The notes under the pieces are model-generated. The model worked only from the letters and a program-made list of their open reading frames with translations. It was not told the DNA's origin and did no database searches. Positions 1-12,030 of a stretch of 64,000 nt of DNA are shown here, in pieces. Source of the DNA: Pithys albifrons albifrons. Lineage: Eukaryota > Chordata > Aves > Passeriformes > Thamnophilidae. The DNA lies in contig NC_092461.1 in the NCBI RefSeq assembly GCF_047495875.1, positions 92,076,431 through 92,140,430 on the forward strand, given 5' to 3'. The translations under genes were made by a program, and so were the position numbers. Every line of letters begins with the position of its first letter. Within the stretch, counting starts at the first letter, position 1.

Positions 1-214
1 CTCAATTGTGGGAGATTTCTGAATATTTCTAAGACAGTAATTTTAGGCAAAATGAAGAAAAAATCCCATTTTTATTCTTGTAATTCTTAAAAGTTTATGG
101 AACAATTTTAGATTATGAAGGACTCTCATTTTGTGAAGTGATTAATGTCTTTCCTACATCTGCTTTTTGCTACTCAGACACCATCCAAATTATGTTTGAC
201 TAAGTAGTTTAAAT

Positions 215-434
215 TCAGGTTTTTAATTTAGATGTTTGTATGGCATTTCTATTCTCATTCTCTTTCTTAGTTTCTTGAAAAAGAATATCCCACATTTTCT
301 TTTGCAGAGCTTGCAAATCTGCCAGAGATGGTGCATTTCCTTTAAGAATAAGACATTGGAAAGTGATAAATTTAACTGATGTGGATAATAAATCCACAGA
401 AGTGTTGAAGTGATCCTGAAGGAATGTCAAAATC
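215..434 (-). CDS. Candidate terminal coding exon on the opposite strand
   Basis: Read on the minus strand, a strong polypyrimidine tract and CAG acceptor (ending at 435) is followed by 1 + 72 codons and a TGA at 217-215. The translation is protein-like: FLQDHFNTSVDLLSTSVKF, then LADLQALQKKMWDILFQETK, then a charged tail. It lies in an intron of the + strand zinc-finger gene. I found no convincing upstream minus-strand exon to join it to, so it may be the last exon of an overlapping antisense gene, a gene relic, or a chance open frame. The family is not recognised. Confidence 0.35.
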
Positions 435-548
435 CTGAAAATGGAATATTTTTATATATTCATTTTTAATGAGCAACATGGAAGAGAATACATTTGTTTA
501 TAGTAGTCTATAGTAAAATACAGATATTTGTAACTCCTGCTTTTACAG

Positions 549-3500
549 GTTTAGAACATGTGGTTGAAATCAGATTTGAAGGAAAAAAAGATCCACGTTA
601 TGAATGCAAGCTGTGTGAGCTTAATACAGAGATGGCACCTATGATAGAACATCTTAGTGGATATAAACACAGAAGAGCATATATTGTGAGTTAATTTTGA
701 TGCATTTTGATCAAAATTTCTTCATGTTACTCCCCCTCCTTTTTTCCACTCTCTAAATAATTTGTTTAAACCCCCATATGATAAACTGCTAATACTTGTG
801 TGGTTGACTCTTCAGGGGTCAGATCAACATGAAAAGCTGTAATGCTGTGAGCTGTTGAGGCAGTGCAGTCCAGAGGTGCCTGTCTGTATCAGCTCAAAAG
901 TCTGTTTATAAGTGTTTGGATGGCTCGGGATCAGGTTCCCAGAACGTTGTGGTTCTTTCTTATTCCTCAGCTTTGTTGGATTTGGTCCAGTGTATGTTTC
1001 CTTTTGGTAGCAAGCTTTGCATAGTATTCATTCTTTGTTTTGAAACCTACTTAAGCAACTCTAAAATTTATTAAGTTGTGTTAGAGTGAAAAAACTTAAA
1101 ATGCTCAATTCAGTGTTTATTGGTATTTTGGAAGCTCGTCCAAAAAGTGAAATTTGTCAGTTTTTTAATATTGTGATGAATTTTGATATTGATCTTTTCA
1201 AGCTGATTTTGCCAACAGTCTAAAGAATTTCCAGATAAAATGAAGAGAAAGATAACACATGTGAAAGAATGCAAAGTCTCATTTCTCAAACGGATGGCAG
1301 GAGAGCTGGAGAAGACTGAGGGATTAAAAATGTATCAGGTAATTGGAAGTAAATGAAAAGTATCTTGTTACTGTGACTTTTATCAATATGTTTGTGTTCA
1401 ATGTAGTAAATTTTAAAAGTACAGCTTACAAAGCTTATTAAATTTCTGTATGTTTCTAGGAAGTATAGTATTCAGTTGAACTAAGGCTTAACTTGAAGTT
1501 GCCCTAAAAATCCCAGGAAAAGAACTGTAGTATTGAAATTAATCTGAAAATAAAAAATTGTTTATTTTGAGGTTTTAGATTTTTTTAAAATTGAAAATGT
1601 CCAGTCAGAATTCCATGGTTCAGAAATTTCATTGCTCTACTTCAATAATTTGTAGTTTTTGCAACTTAGATTTTCTCAAATGGAAGCAAATTTTCTCTCA
1701 AGTTTCATTTATATTTACAGGATTCTGTGTGTGTGAAATCAGGGGTTACACTATGCCCACATAAATTAAGGCATTTGCAGTAGAGACTTGTTAAGAAATT
1801 TCAATCAGTCTAATATGAAACTTTTTCTATTTCTAGATTGAAGGTTGCATAAGGCCAAGTACTGCACGTGAGTCTGTTAATTTCTTGAATATAATAGATT
1901 AGATATTGTTGATATTTAGTCTAGCTTGACTTGGTAGTTGAACTCAAGGGTTTAACTGATTTAAAACATTCATCTTCTAATAGTACAAAATGTTTTCAGA
2001 GATTTTCTGGCTTTTGTGGATTTGAAATGAGAAAATAAGGAAATTGCCAGACTTAGAGTATTCTTGAGATGTTTTTTAACTGCTTGGTTCTGGAGGTATT
2101 CATGATAACTACAGTAATTTGTTCAACAAGAAAAGTGGAAAAGTATGGAAAAATGGTGCTTGATGGCTCTCTCTGAACAAGCTGATAAAGCCTCCTCCAC
2201 CTCATTTCAGTCATCAACAGACAGACATTCTGAATCACTGGTAAAAGTGGAAATTACTGTTCTGTAGCAAATCCAGTGGAACAAACCATGGAAACCAAAC
2301 CCATGAACATAAACGCAACATCTTCCCTCATGCAGTAGGTTTGACTTGCACCCTTTGTTACTGTAGCTGTGCTGTAAATGCTTAATGATGCCAACCTGAA
2401 CAAATACCTCCTTGCTACCTTTTGACCCCAGTACTAATACCAGGAGGAGGGTAGGTTTGCTTGAAATGGGTGAAGATTGCATAGGTAACAGAATTTGGCA
2501 CTGTGAATCCTGCTGTAGGTGCCTACCATAGCACTGCTATTTTTTTTTTGATTGATCCTTGGTGGCTTCTGCGGATTGTACTTTTTAATGTTGGTCTGCA
2601 AAACAAGGTAGCAGAATCTTTCTGAGCTCTATTTGTGTCTCCTGTGAAGAAGAATAATTCTTAGTTTAGAGTGAATTGACATCAGTGAAGTCAGTAGAGT
2701 TCTGTAGAAGCAGAAGACATGGTCAGATACCCATCTGGAACATCAAGAATAGTGATCCCATGCAGACCTACAGGGTATGATGAACTGGAGAAATGGACAA
2801 GAGTGAAGTTAGCTGCAAATGCATTGTGTCACTCAGTACTAAGGTTTGCTCTAGTTAGAGGATAAGGTCAACATCAAGTGAATTCCAAAATAAAAATACT
2901 CTGGGTATTTAGAAGAAAATCATGCTTAGTGATTCAGCAGCTGTGTGTCCTTGGACTAGATCATACTGGCAAATTTCAAAACTCCCTCCCGACAGCAGCA
3001 GTGAGTTTGAGGGTATAATTAAGAAAGGCCTTTTGGTGACATGTACTAGTTTGGAAGCAACAGAATGGACATTAACACCAAATTTTGGCTGCTGCACAGT
3101 TCACACACAAAACTAAGATAAGATTCTTTCTATATGTAGGTATACACACACATGCATATGTATGTGTCAGAGACCTTGAAGTGATGATTCGTTGCTTTTG
3201 TTAAAGGAAAAATTACAGAACTGCTTTATTCTTTAAAGAGGAGAGTTTATCTGTATTTTGTCTTGGGCTTTGGATTAAAAATACTGTCTTGTTAAGGTAA
3301 TTCCTGTAGCCAATTATTCAAAGTGCAGAATTGAGCTTGAAGGCTTGTGCCATGGTATAAGCACAGTGTGGTAGTAGAACATATCAAGTTCTGGTCTAAT
3401 TTAGTCTCTGAATTGTGCCTGTGTAATTTTTTTCCTTTTTAAAAACTACTCTTAATGCTGCTACTGAATACAGCAGCAAACTGGAAATATGTCCAGAAAT

Positions 3501-6500
3501 TGACTTGGCTATTTTGGACCAGGCTTTTCAGATTGCAATTATAGCAGATACCTGGAGATGCTTGTCTTGTATCTTTGGTGGGGAAGTGGTAACTCCATGC
3601 AGCAATACAGGATAGGAAGTGATAGACTGGTCAGTCTTGCTAAAAAAGACTTGAGGGTTATGGTGGATGCCAAGCTGAGTATGGGCCAGGAGAACACTTT
3701 CATTTCACACTAGGCAAATCTCATGTTGTGATACTCCAGGAGGAGGACAGGCAGAAGGCTGAAGAACAGTCTTATCCCCTATTATTTGGTGCTGTTAAGA
3801 CCAAAATTGCAATACTGTGTCCAGTTTTATTCCTTCTAGTTCAAGGGGAAGCTGAAGAAATGGGAGAGGATTATGAAGCTTCTCAGGGGTCAAGAGCCTG
3901 AGTTTAGGATGAGGGTCAGAGGATACTGTGCTTGTTTAGAGTGGGAAAGAGGAAATGTAAGGAATGATAACTGCCTGTAGGCTGCTACAAAGATGACAGA
4001 GCCAAAGCTGTTGGTAATTGCAGGCAATGTAATGAGATGGCAGCCACAGATGGCAGCTTGAGAGGCTGAATTCCGGAAAAACTTAGTTCCTAGAGGGTAG
4101 TACAGCACTGAAACAGGTTATCCGTAGGTAGAGAACTCCTCATCCTTGCAGGTTTTCAAGACTTGGCTATACAAAACTAGAATCTCATGTTGCCAGTAGT
4201 CCTGCTTCAGGTGGAAGGTTGAACTAGACAGTGGAACTGGAAGTTACTGCACAGTGAGTCAAGCATTAAAATTGTCTGTTCAAAGAGATGAAAACCCACC
4301 ATTCTGGAAGACTTGTAAAACTCAGCTAGACTCAAGCCTAAGCATCCAAGTCTGATCTTGAGGCTAGTTCTTGTCAAAGGGAGCAGAACTTCAATTGTTG
4401 CTGGAGTGCAGTGAAGTTTCCAACAACTGAGTAGTACTTCTTATAACCACTCCTCTTCTTTTAAAACAGAGTGGATTTTGGAGGCTTACTGAAAAAACAC
4501 AAATTTAATAATTCAAGGAAAATTATTATCAGTGTCCTCACAGTTAATTGGTTTCTATTACTTAGCACTTCTGTGGTGTTTACCTCTCAGGCTGGACTAG
4601 ATGACCTCCAGAGGCCCCTTCCAATGTAAACTTTTTTTGATTCTGTCATTCTGCCTGCAGAGATCCCTTCCATCCTACATTGCCATGATTCTTGATTCAT
4701 TGGATATTTGCTTTGAAATGGTGGCAGTCCTTTTCTTTCCTGACATTTAGAAAACTCTGAGACCTACAGTGCAACTTCATGTTACAACTCATCAGTATGT
4801 GATAGCCATGTTAGCATGGGGAGGTTAGAACAGTAACATAAGTCTTTCAGGCTCATATTGTAGAGCCAAAAATGTCACTTGTCCTGAAAATTATTATTTG
4901 TCCTGTTGCTTGTCCTGGAGCACCTGTGCTGATAAATGCTTCAGAAGTGATAAGCAGCTGATACTCTGAAGCACAGTTACTGTCTTAGACTGCCTTGTTT
5001 TGCTGAGCTTACCCTCCTCCTCATGCTGTACACTGATAGAGATGAGATGATTGGACATTCTAATCCTCATAACTTCTTGTTGGAGACTGAGCTATTATAT
5101 GTGCAGCTTTGAGGTTCATTGGTATATAAACAGAGAGAAACCTGCCAAGCCTTTTTACTGTTTGTGTGGAGGAGGCATGCCCACCTCAGTTCCATCCATT
5201 CTTGTGTGGGACTCAGCTGCCTGAACAGAGGTGCTGTAGGGCACCCTGGAAAGTTGGTAGGACACAAGTCTCCCATGGATTTTCCATCAGGGATGCCTTG
5301 TGGTTTCTAAAATGGCAGTATGTGCCTTGGTTTAGGCTGCTGAATCCTGCCCTTTAAAGAAACTGCAGCCACTTTGGGGGCAGTAACTGTTCTGTGTGTG
5401 TAATGCATCTGTTCAGTAGTGTGGTGGAAACCCTGTGATGTTGCTAATAATACTTTTTCATTTTCTAGCCCCATCAAAGAAGAAAGCAAGGTGAGAATAC
5501 TGCCCCCACAGGGGAATCCAAAGATGTTTTTAATCTACTTTTCTGTAACAAACATCGTGACATATGGGGAAAATATTTTATATTGTCTTTCCACTGTACT
5601 TACTCCTCTTTTGTAAATTGTTTATTTTTTTTTGTCTGTGAGGAAATAGTAGCTGCGGCTTTTGAAATATTGCACTCACAAACAAATTGCAATTGAAATT
5701 TCAAGCTGTTTCCATTCTCTTTGGGATGCCATAGGCTGAGTAAGTTGTGTAAAAGGCACTTCTGTTCATACAGGAAGACAAAAAATCCCACCATTACTTT
5801 AGTCATCTCCTTTAGCTGATCTGTAAAGAAGTTCATGAGTACCACTGATCTCTTTGAAGGTCATTCAGAATAAGGGCCTTTTACAGCATATTTAAAATAC
5901 TCTTTATTTCTTAGAGAAAGATTTCTTGTATTGGAATTTGGAAACTGAAATATTTTGGTTCTAACACTGTGGGTATAACTAACTTTTTAGTAATTTTTAG
6001 AATGCATCCTAATATTGTAATTTCCTTTTTTTTAAGGTGGGAAGATGACTATAAGCATGAGGTATGTAAAGGTAGTACTTCTGCAGGTGCCTTACATTGT
6101 AGCAGTTTCCTTATGCTTGCTTTTAATTTTTCTAAAAAATGTTAACTCTTTGACTTCATTTTCTCTTTCATTAGTATTATTACAGAAGTAATCGACCTAT
6201 TGACTAGAGTTTTGTGTTCATCACAGCAGAGGGGAAGTGAATACTGTACATTCACCTTGGCTCTCATAAATCCTGTTCAGAGTCCCTGAGACTCAGACCC
6301 AATATCGGCAGTGCAGGTCTCCCAACCTATGCTGCAATCTCCCCTTCCCTGTTTTGCCACTCTTCAGATCAAAGGTGTTCTATATTGAAGGTTTGATGTA
6401 AATATTAAGATATATCTGAAGGTTTACAGTCCTTTTTTTCTAAGGTGAAACTCAAAATCATCTCTCAAGTATCTGCCCTGATCAGCCGTGGGCACAAACA

Positions 6501-9500
6501 CTGAGAACTGAGTACCTGACCAGGCTGATCAGGTACTATGCTGAATACAGCTAAACACTTGACTTGTTTAAACATGATTTTGGTCCTGAGTGAAGAAAGC
6601 CTGGTAAAGGTAGCTCCTGTAAGTGTGTGGCTTAGATGTGAAATGTGTCCTTCCTATTGTTCAAAGTAATGCAGTTTTATTTGTAGTAGCTGCTACCTAA
6701 TTGATATCAAGGCTCTAAGGTTTCATGCTTGTGGCTGTGACCTGAAATTACTATCTTTTCTTTGTGTTGACTTGTTGTTGGATAAAAGATCAAAAGGTCT
6801 TGTTTTGTACAAGACGATGCAACAAATATTGTGGTATTCAGGATTCTAATTTTTCTCCCCTATTCTGCAATCCCACAGAATGATCCTGTTCGGAAACAAA
6901 AAGCTCTAGAGTTCTTGGTAAGTATGTAAAATAATTGTGATAAGAGTTGTTCTGTTTTGCCACTATGATGCAATGAATATTGTGAAGGAGCCTCTGATTC
7001 CTGATCAAACCCATTTGACCACAACATCAATTGCTAAATTCCATTTTAATGGACTCTGCTCTTTGAAAAGCTGAGTGCTGTTGTAGCAGAAAGTCAGCTC
7101 AGAATAACTTAGTGGATTAGATGTGGGCTCTTGACCTCTTCTCTGGAGCACTCTTTGCTGAGGAGCCACTCTGACAAGCAGTGTTAGTTTGCAAGCAGTG
7201 TTGCTCAAGTGCTGCTGCTGCCCATATCTGATGGGATTGGTGTTAACACTGAATGAGAGGAGCCAGGCTGGTGTTGCTGCCTGGGGTGCTGTGGCTGGTG
7301 CTGCTGCTGCAGAACCAGACAGCCAAGTGAAACTGAGGGATATCAGAGCACACCTGCTGGTGTTGGAGTCAGTGGGGAAGTTTTACCAGTTCAGTTGCTG
7401 TTGGCAGTGGCATAGTAAGCCTTGGCTTGTCTTTTGGGTTCATGTTGTTAAAATACATGACCATTCGTATTAATTTTACTCTGTGAAAGTCATGTCCTGT
7501 ACCTAAGGCAAATGGAAGATTTCATTTGAGTTGCAATTGTGATTATACATGGAAGTCACAAGTAGAATGTTTTGAGATGTGTGCTTCATGTCTTTTAAGC
7601 TGTGGTTACTTGAGACTTTGGAAAGAGGGAGCAAAAAAGCAAGTCTAAGGGATAATCAGTAAACTACCAAAAATGCAGTTAATTGACTTTTATCTACAGG
7701 AATCACAGTTAATTCTTTATAGCAGACTGCCTATATTCTTTTAACTTACTGTAGTCACTTATGATTATATACTTACCAATCTGTCTGAAGCATATTTTTA
7801 ATTCAATTTTCTACACAGAAAACATAAATTTAGGACTCGTGCTCTTCTCCATCTGCAACAAAATGTTCATGATTGACAGTAAGGGAGTGGCAGAAAAATC
7901 CAGGTTTATGTTTTACCTTTAATCAGCCTGTGATTATGTTCACAATTTTATATTTTGATGTTTGTGTATATGTTTATTATATATGTCTTATATACCAACT
8001 AATAGGATAAATTTGGTTATACCAAAATCGAAGTTTAACTTTGATCTGTTTGTGTATGTGCCCATTTGGCATCCTAAAGACCAACTCTAACTGTGTTTGT
8101 CAACAGGAGACTTTTCACATCACCTCAGACTCAGAAGCAACACTTGTTGTTCGCATTACACAGGAACTCACGGAGGCTTTGAAGGCCTTTTGTGAAAAGA
8201 AAGCGGCAGTAAGTTAATGTCATCTTGACCAGAACTGTTTTGCCACTGTGAGGAAAGGAGGGGTTGAACTCATTGTGTTAACACCCTGCCAGACTGTAAC
8301 AGTTCAGATGTGGGTCAAACCCCCACATCTTGTGGGTTAAAGATACTTGTCATCCTTTTTTCAGTTGGTCCCTTGCTTGATAGCTGCTCTTCTAAGATTT
8401 AAGTACCACCCAAATGTGCCACTTTTTTCTTTTGTGGGCATGTGGGTACGTCTGTCTTTCTTGTGACTTGTAGCTCTGCTCTCAGTTGAGAGATTTAATC
8501 TATTAAGACTAAGATAGGCAAGATGTTCTTGACTTTGTTGGCCATTACAAACCTCTATAGCTTCTTTGCATAAAAGTTGAATATTGTAGAAAAAAGGGTC
8601 TGAAGAAGGAATGTATGAAAAAATGTTTCCTCACCTCTGGTAGCTACTGGATCACAGAACTCAGCACATGTGTTTTCTGAAGGATGTTTCAGACTGTTTT
8701 CTCAATAATGTTCCATATCAGCTGAGCTGCAGTAACTGTCTCTCTGCAAATGTCACCACCACTACCAGTCAAATTCTTCATTCCACCACTTCCATTCTGC
8801 ATTCCCAGCTAAAGACAGGATTTGCATATGCACCTGTTTTATATTTTAGCCAGGTGATGATGGGTGATATGAGGCAATAAAGAAATTTGAAACAGGAGGC
8901 ATTGTCTTCCCCAGACACCCCGTTTTGCTCTCTAGTTGCGTTCCTGTTCCAAATAATACTTGTGGTATAATGTGGTAATTGTGAGCAACAGAACAACACA
9001 TCCCTTGTGTGGGATTCACTCTCAATGTAAAACTGTACTCTACCAACTTTTTATGGGGAACTTAGTATTTAGGGGTTTTTGGAATGCTTAAGATTTGAGT
9101 TTAAAAACAGACATTCTGACCTTTTGCTTTACCTAGGTTAATTACACTAACAGTGTGATGCCACTGGTGGCAGGATCTCAAGATCAATTTCCAGGAAGGA
9201 AAAGCATCCCAAAACACTATAAACCATATGGAAAATACAAAGGTAATTTAGATATTTTGTTGTACTAGTTTGTCTACTCTTGAGACTGCACAGATTGTGA
9301 AAATTTACTTTTATGGCCAGCCACAGTGCTTTTTAGCTAGCATACTATGTATCTGTGCCCTCTGAGTCAGTTCAGGGTATCATTTTCCGAAGGCTTAATG
9401 ACTTCAGCCTTGACTGTCTAAGAACATTCCTGTCTCACTGAGTAGTTTACAGCAGGAAAGGTTATAGGAAATCCAAGCAATAACCCTTCCTGACCTATAT

Positions 9501-11473
9501 AACGGTAGAATTTTTGGGTGAAGAGATGCCAGACACTGGTAAGACATAAAGGCAGGAAATGGGAAAAGAGCAGAAGGACACTTCATAGAATCTCAAAGTA
9601 GTTGTGTTTGCAGTTGATATTTTAATATTTTGCTAACTTTCAGGGCCTTTTCTGTATTTATTCAGGCAGTTCTAACTGGAATCAAAGTTTTTTGTCTCAG
9701 TATGAAGAATGCTCTGCAGATGCTTCTTTTGCTCCTGCTCACTCATACAGTTACCAGACAGATGATGGATCATCTTCCTGTCATCTGAGATCTAATGCCT
9801 TTGCAATGATGTCTACACTCACGGACTCTTTTCAGACTGGAAGTCCTGCCAGTGGTGTCAGTGAATGGCTGGGACAGTTCAACCGATGTGCCTCTGGCAG
9901 TAATTCAGCTGGTGGGGCCTCTTCCTATGAGGCAAGCCCAGGGAGAGCGTACTCAGCAGAATGTGTGTCCAACAATGTGCAAGGAAGTGAACTCCATGAT
10001 ACTGGACTCTCATATGACAGGGCAAATAGTCAATGGAGGAATCAACAAGTGTGTACAAAAGCATGGAGTGTGAGTGATCAGGGATTCTCTTGTCCCTATT
10101 CTACAGCCTCATATCCTTTATCTGGAAGTTACTACACAAACTATCAGTTGCAAAGCTCTTGCTCTTACACGAATGATGAGTCTGTGAACACTTGTATATC
10201 TTCTGCAAATTCTGCTGTTTCAGGAAGAGGTGGCTCCAGGTGGTACCAAAACACCAGGTGGAATGAGTGGAACCAGGGCTCTAGCTGGAACCAGGAATCT
10301 GGCTGGAACCAGGAGTCTAGCTGGAACCAGGAATCTAGTTGTCAAGGATTCAAGCATCAGCAGGCAGGCTACAAGAGTGCCTGGAGTTCACATCAGGGTT
10401 CATTTTCTGGCAGTGGTTCATACAGAGATTACCAGCAGTTCAGAAGCTCAGATAAGACGTTTGACGAAGATAATGTTGGTCTTGCTTCAAACACTGTGAA
10501 TAGACTACAAGGGAAGGATATACCTACAATGACCAGGGTGCTCAAACAGTTGGCTCCACATTACCCAGTACTTCAAAGTAAGATTGTGATTTGTTCGCAT
10601 ATAAAATGAGTTACCTCAGCACAGTTGCTTTAACATGGGCAGCAGATTGCACGTTGTACAGACAGGATGTGCTGTTCAGGGGAATTGAGTTCCTTTTGCT
10701 CAGCATCTGTATCAGCTCAAGAAAGGTGTTATTGCCTCTCTGAGGACACTGTGACTCCTCACAACTAAACAGAGCAGGGAGCGGGAGAAAATTTGGATAG
10801 AACAAAAGTTTCCTCATCTGAGAGGTTTGTCCTAGGTCATCTTTCTAACTAGCATTTTATATCATGAGTTTGTACTGTTAGGGCTGCAATGTTACATTGC
10901 AATATGCTTACATACACTAGTTTCTGTTTAGACAAAGAAAGGAGAATGTCACAGCAAAGGGATTCTCTGTCTTAATGTGATGCTATATGAGGAAAATGTA
11001 ATCTATTCTAGGGAATGTTTTGGCATAAAATAAAAATACTGGAATGCACACAGAACCAAACATGGATGGCATTATAACAAATAATCCAATTGGGTCAAAC
11101 CCATTGGGATAACATAAGAGAAATGTTATCAAAGAGCTGGTTCATTATATGACAATTTATTTTTTCTAGTTATTGTAGAAATAGTCCTTAATGTTAAGAA
11201 TAAAAGATTATCCTTTGGAAATAGATTATGAGAGAGTTCTAAAAGGAGGTGGGCATATGCTACTGTCATTTGGATAAATGCAAACTATGCTGCTTGTACT
11301 AGAATTAGTTAATTAAGTAGCTAGTTAACAGGAAAACTTTAACATTTTTCTATGCTGTATTATGTGAACTACCATGAAATAGAAGTAACTTTAAATGTCT
11401 TTATCTTCCCTTTCTAGAAATAAATATTCAGACATTTGTCAATGTTCTAGTAGAAACCAGAGGAAAAGATTAA
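549..11473 (+). CDS. U1/matrin-type zinc-finger protein, 3' part of gene, unrecognised
   Basis: Ten coding exons with consistent phases: 549-685, 1219-1338, 1837-1867, 5469-5490, 6037-6061, 6879-6917, 8107-8208, 9137-9242, 9666-10577 and 11418-11473 (TAA stop). All have AG acceptors and GT donors. The visible product is about 515 aa; the N-terminus lies left of the window. The first exon encodes a zinc finger C-x2-C-x12-H-x5-H (YECKLC...EHLSGYKH), the spacing of U1/matrin-type fingers, usually found in RNA- or dsRNA-binding proteins. A basic helical exon (KMKRKITHVKECKVSFLKR) follows, then three tiny exons of 31, 22 and 25 bp. The 912-bp exon is Ser/Gly/Tyr/Gln-rich with a WNQES repeat, so probably disordered. 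The C-terminus (TRVLKQLAPHYPVLQ, then TFVNVLVETRGKD) looks like a short folded helical domain. An RNA-associated nuclear role is inference. I do not recognise an orthologue and give no symbol. It converges on PDCD6. Confidence 0.8.
3600..4235 (+). mobile_element. Decayed CR1 LINE fragment
   Basis: The order of blocks follows the 3' part of CR1 ORF2: a 'GKLSMGQENTFISH'-like block, 'AVKTKIAILCPVLFL'-like, then the 'NRLSVGRELLILAGFQDLAI'-like end, with many stops and indels. It ends near a degenerate 'ggtggaaggttgaactagaca'-type CR1 3' motif. Very old and not coding. Confidence 0.55.
4588..4650 (+). mobile_element. CR1-like 3' end fragment
   Basis: The segment 'ggctggactagatgacctcc' followed by 'gaggccccttccaatgt' and a 'gattctgtcattctg' tail matches the conserved CR1 3' terminus. 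It may be the true end of the decayed copy at 3600-4235, or a separate short insertion. Confidence 0.6.
10259..10340 (+). repeat. 18-bp coding tandem repeat (WNQE repeat)
   Basis: Three near-identical 18-bp units at 10280-10297, 10298-10315 and 10316-10333 (TCTAGCTGGAACCAGGAA with one or two changes), flanked by degenerate half-units. Each encodes S-S/G-W-N-Q-E. The array stays in frame inside the large exon of the zinc-finger gene, so copy number could vary without a frameshift. Confidence 0.9.
10922..11013 (+). repeat. Local direct duplication, copy 1
   Basis: About 85 bp lying in the last intron of the zinc-finger gene recur about 1 kb downstream at 11946-12030. Shared blocks include 'ggagaatgtcacagcaaagg', 'gtgatgctatatgagg' and 'aaaatgta..ttctagg', with a few substitutions and small indels. 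It does not resemble the CR1, LTR or SINE families of this window. Confidence 0.85.
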
Positions 11474-11945
11474 GGAGCAACAAGAGCTGAACTGGAAACA
11501 GATGAAGAGTCGAGAAGCTCCATCTCTTGGCTTTCAGGAAAGAGACTGCATTTAATTCTGCATTTAACTGATTTTTGGAAGGTAAAGGGAGGTAGGGTTT
11601 CATTTTTTAACACGTGAAATATAGCTGGAACAAAAACTTGCACATAGGAGATGAACATACTATTTTGTTCAGGCTTTTTATATTGTATTTGTTGCATCTC
11701 AGTATATTACAGAAAAAAATCTTTTGTTATTTCTTGAAAATATGTTGAAGTTACTCCATCAGCAGAAATACCTTTTAAGCTTTTTAACACCCTTTTCAAT
11801 TCAGAAAAAAAAGCTTACTTTTGTTACCTACTTAGAAGGAATATACATTGAAAATACAGGTTTACTTTCCTTCACACAAATGTAAGGCCACTTCTATTAA
11901 TTTGAGGGTTTCTAATTAGCATATTTTTAGAAATTGATACACTGC

Positions 11946-12030
11946 ATTTCTGCTTAGACAAAGGAGAATGTCACAGCAAAGGTATTCTCAGTCTTCATGT
12001 GATGCTATATGAGGAAAATGTATTCTAGGA
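11946..12030 (+). repeat. Local direct duplication, copy 2
   Basis: Second copy of the 10922-11013 sequence, just downstream of the last exon of the zinc-finger gene and probably inside its 3' UTR. It differs by a few substitutions and small gaps from copy 1. Confidence 0.85.

Larger units (their letters stand above)
686..9665 (+). other. Introns of the zinc-finger gene
   Basis: Non-coding sequence between the exons listed for the zinc-finger gene. The longest stretch is 1868-5468. It holds an old decayed CR1 at 3600-4235 and a CR1-like 3' end at 4588-4650. The intron at 6918-8106 and those around it hold only AT-rich unique sequence. Short open frames here lack splice signals and protein-like composition. 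Confidence 0.6.
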
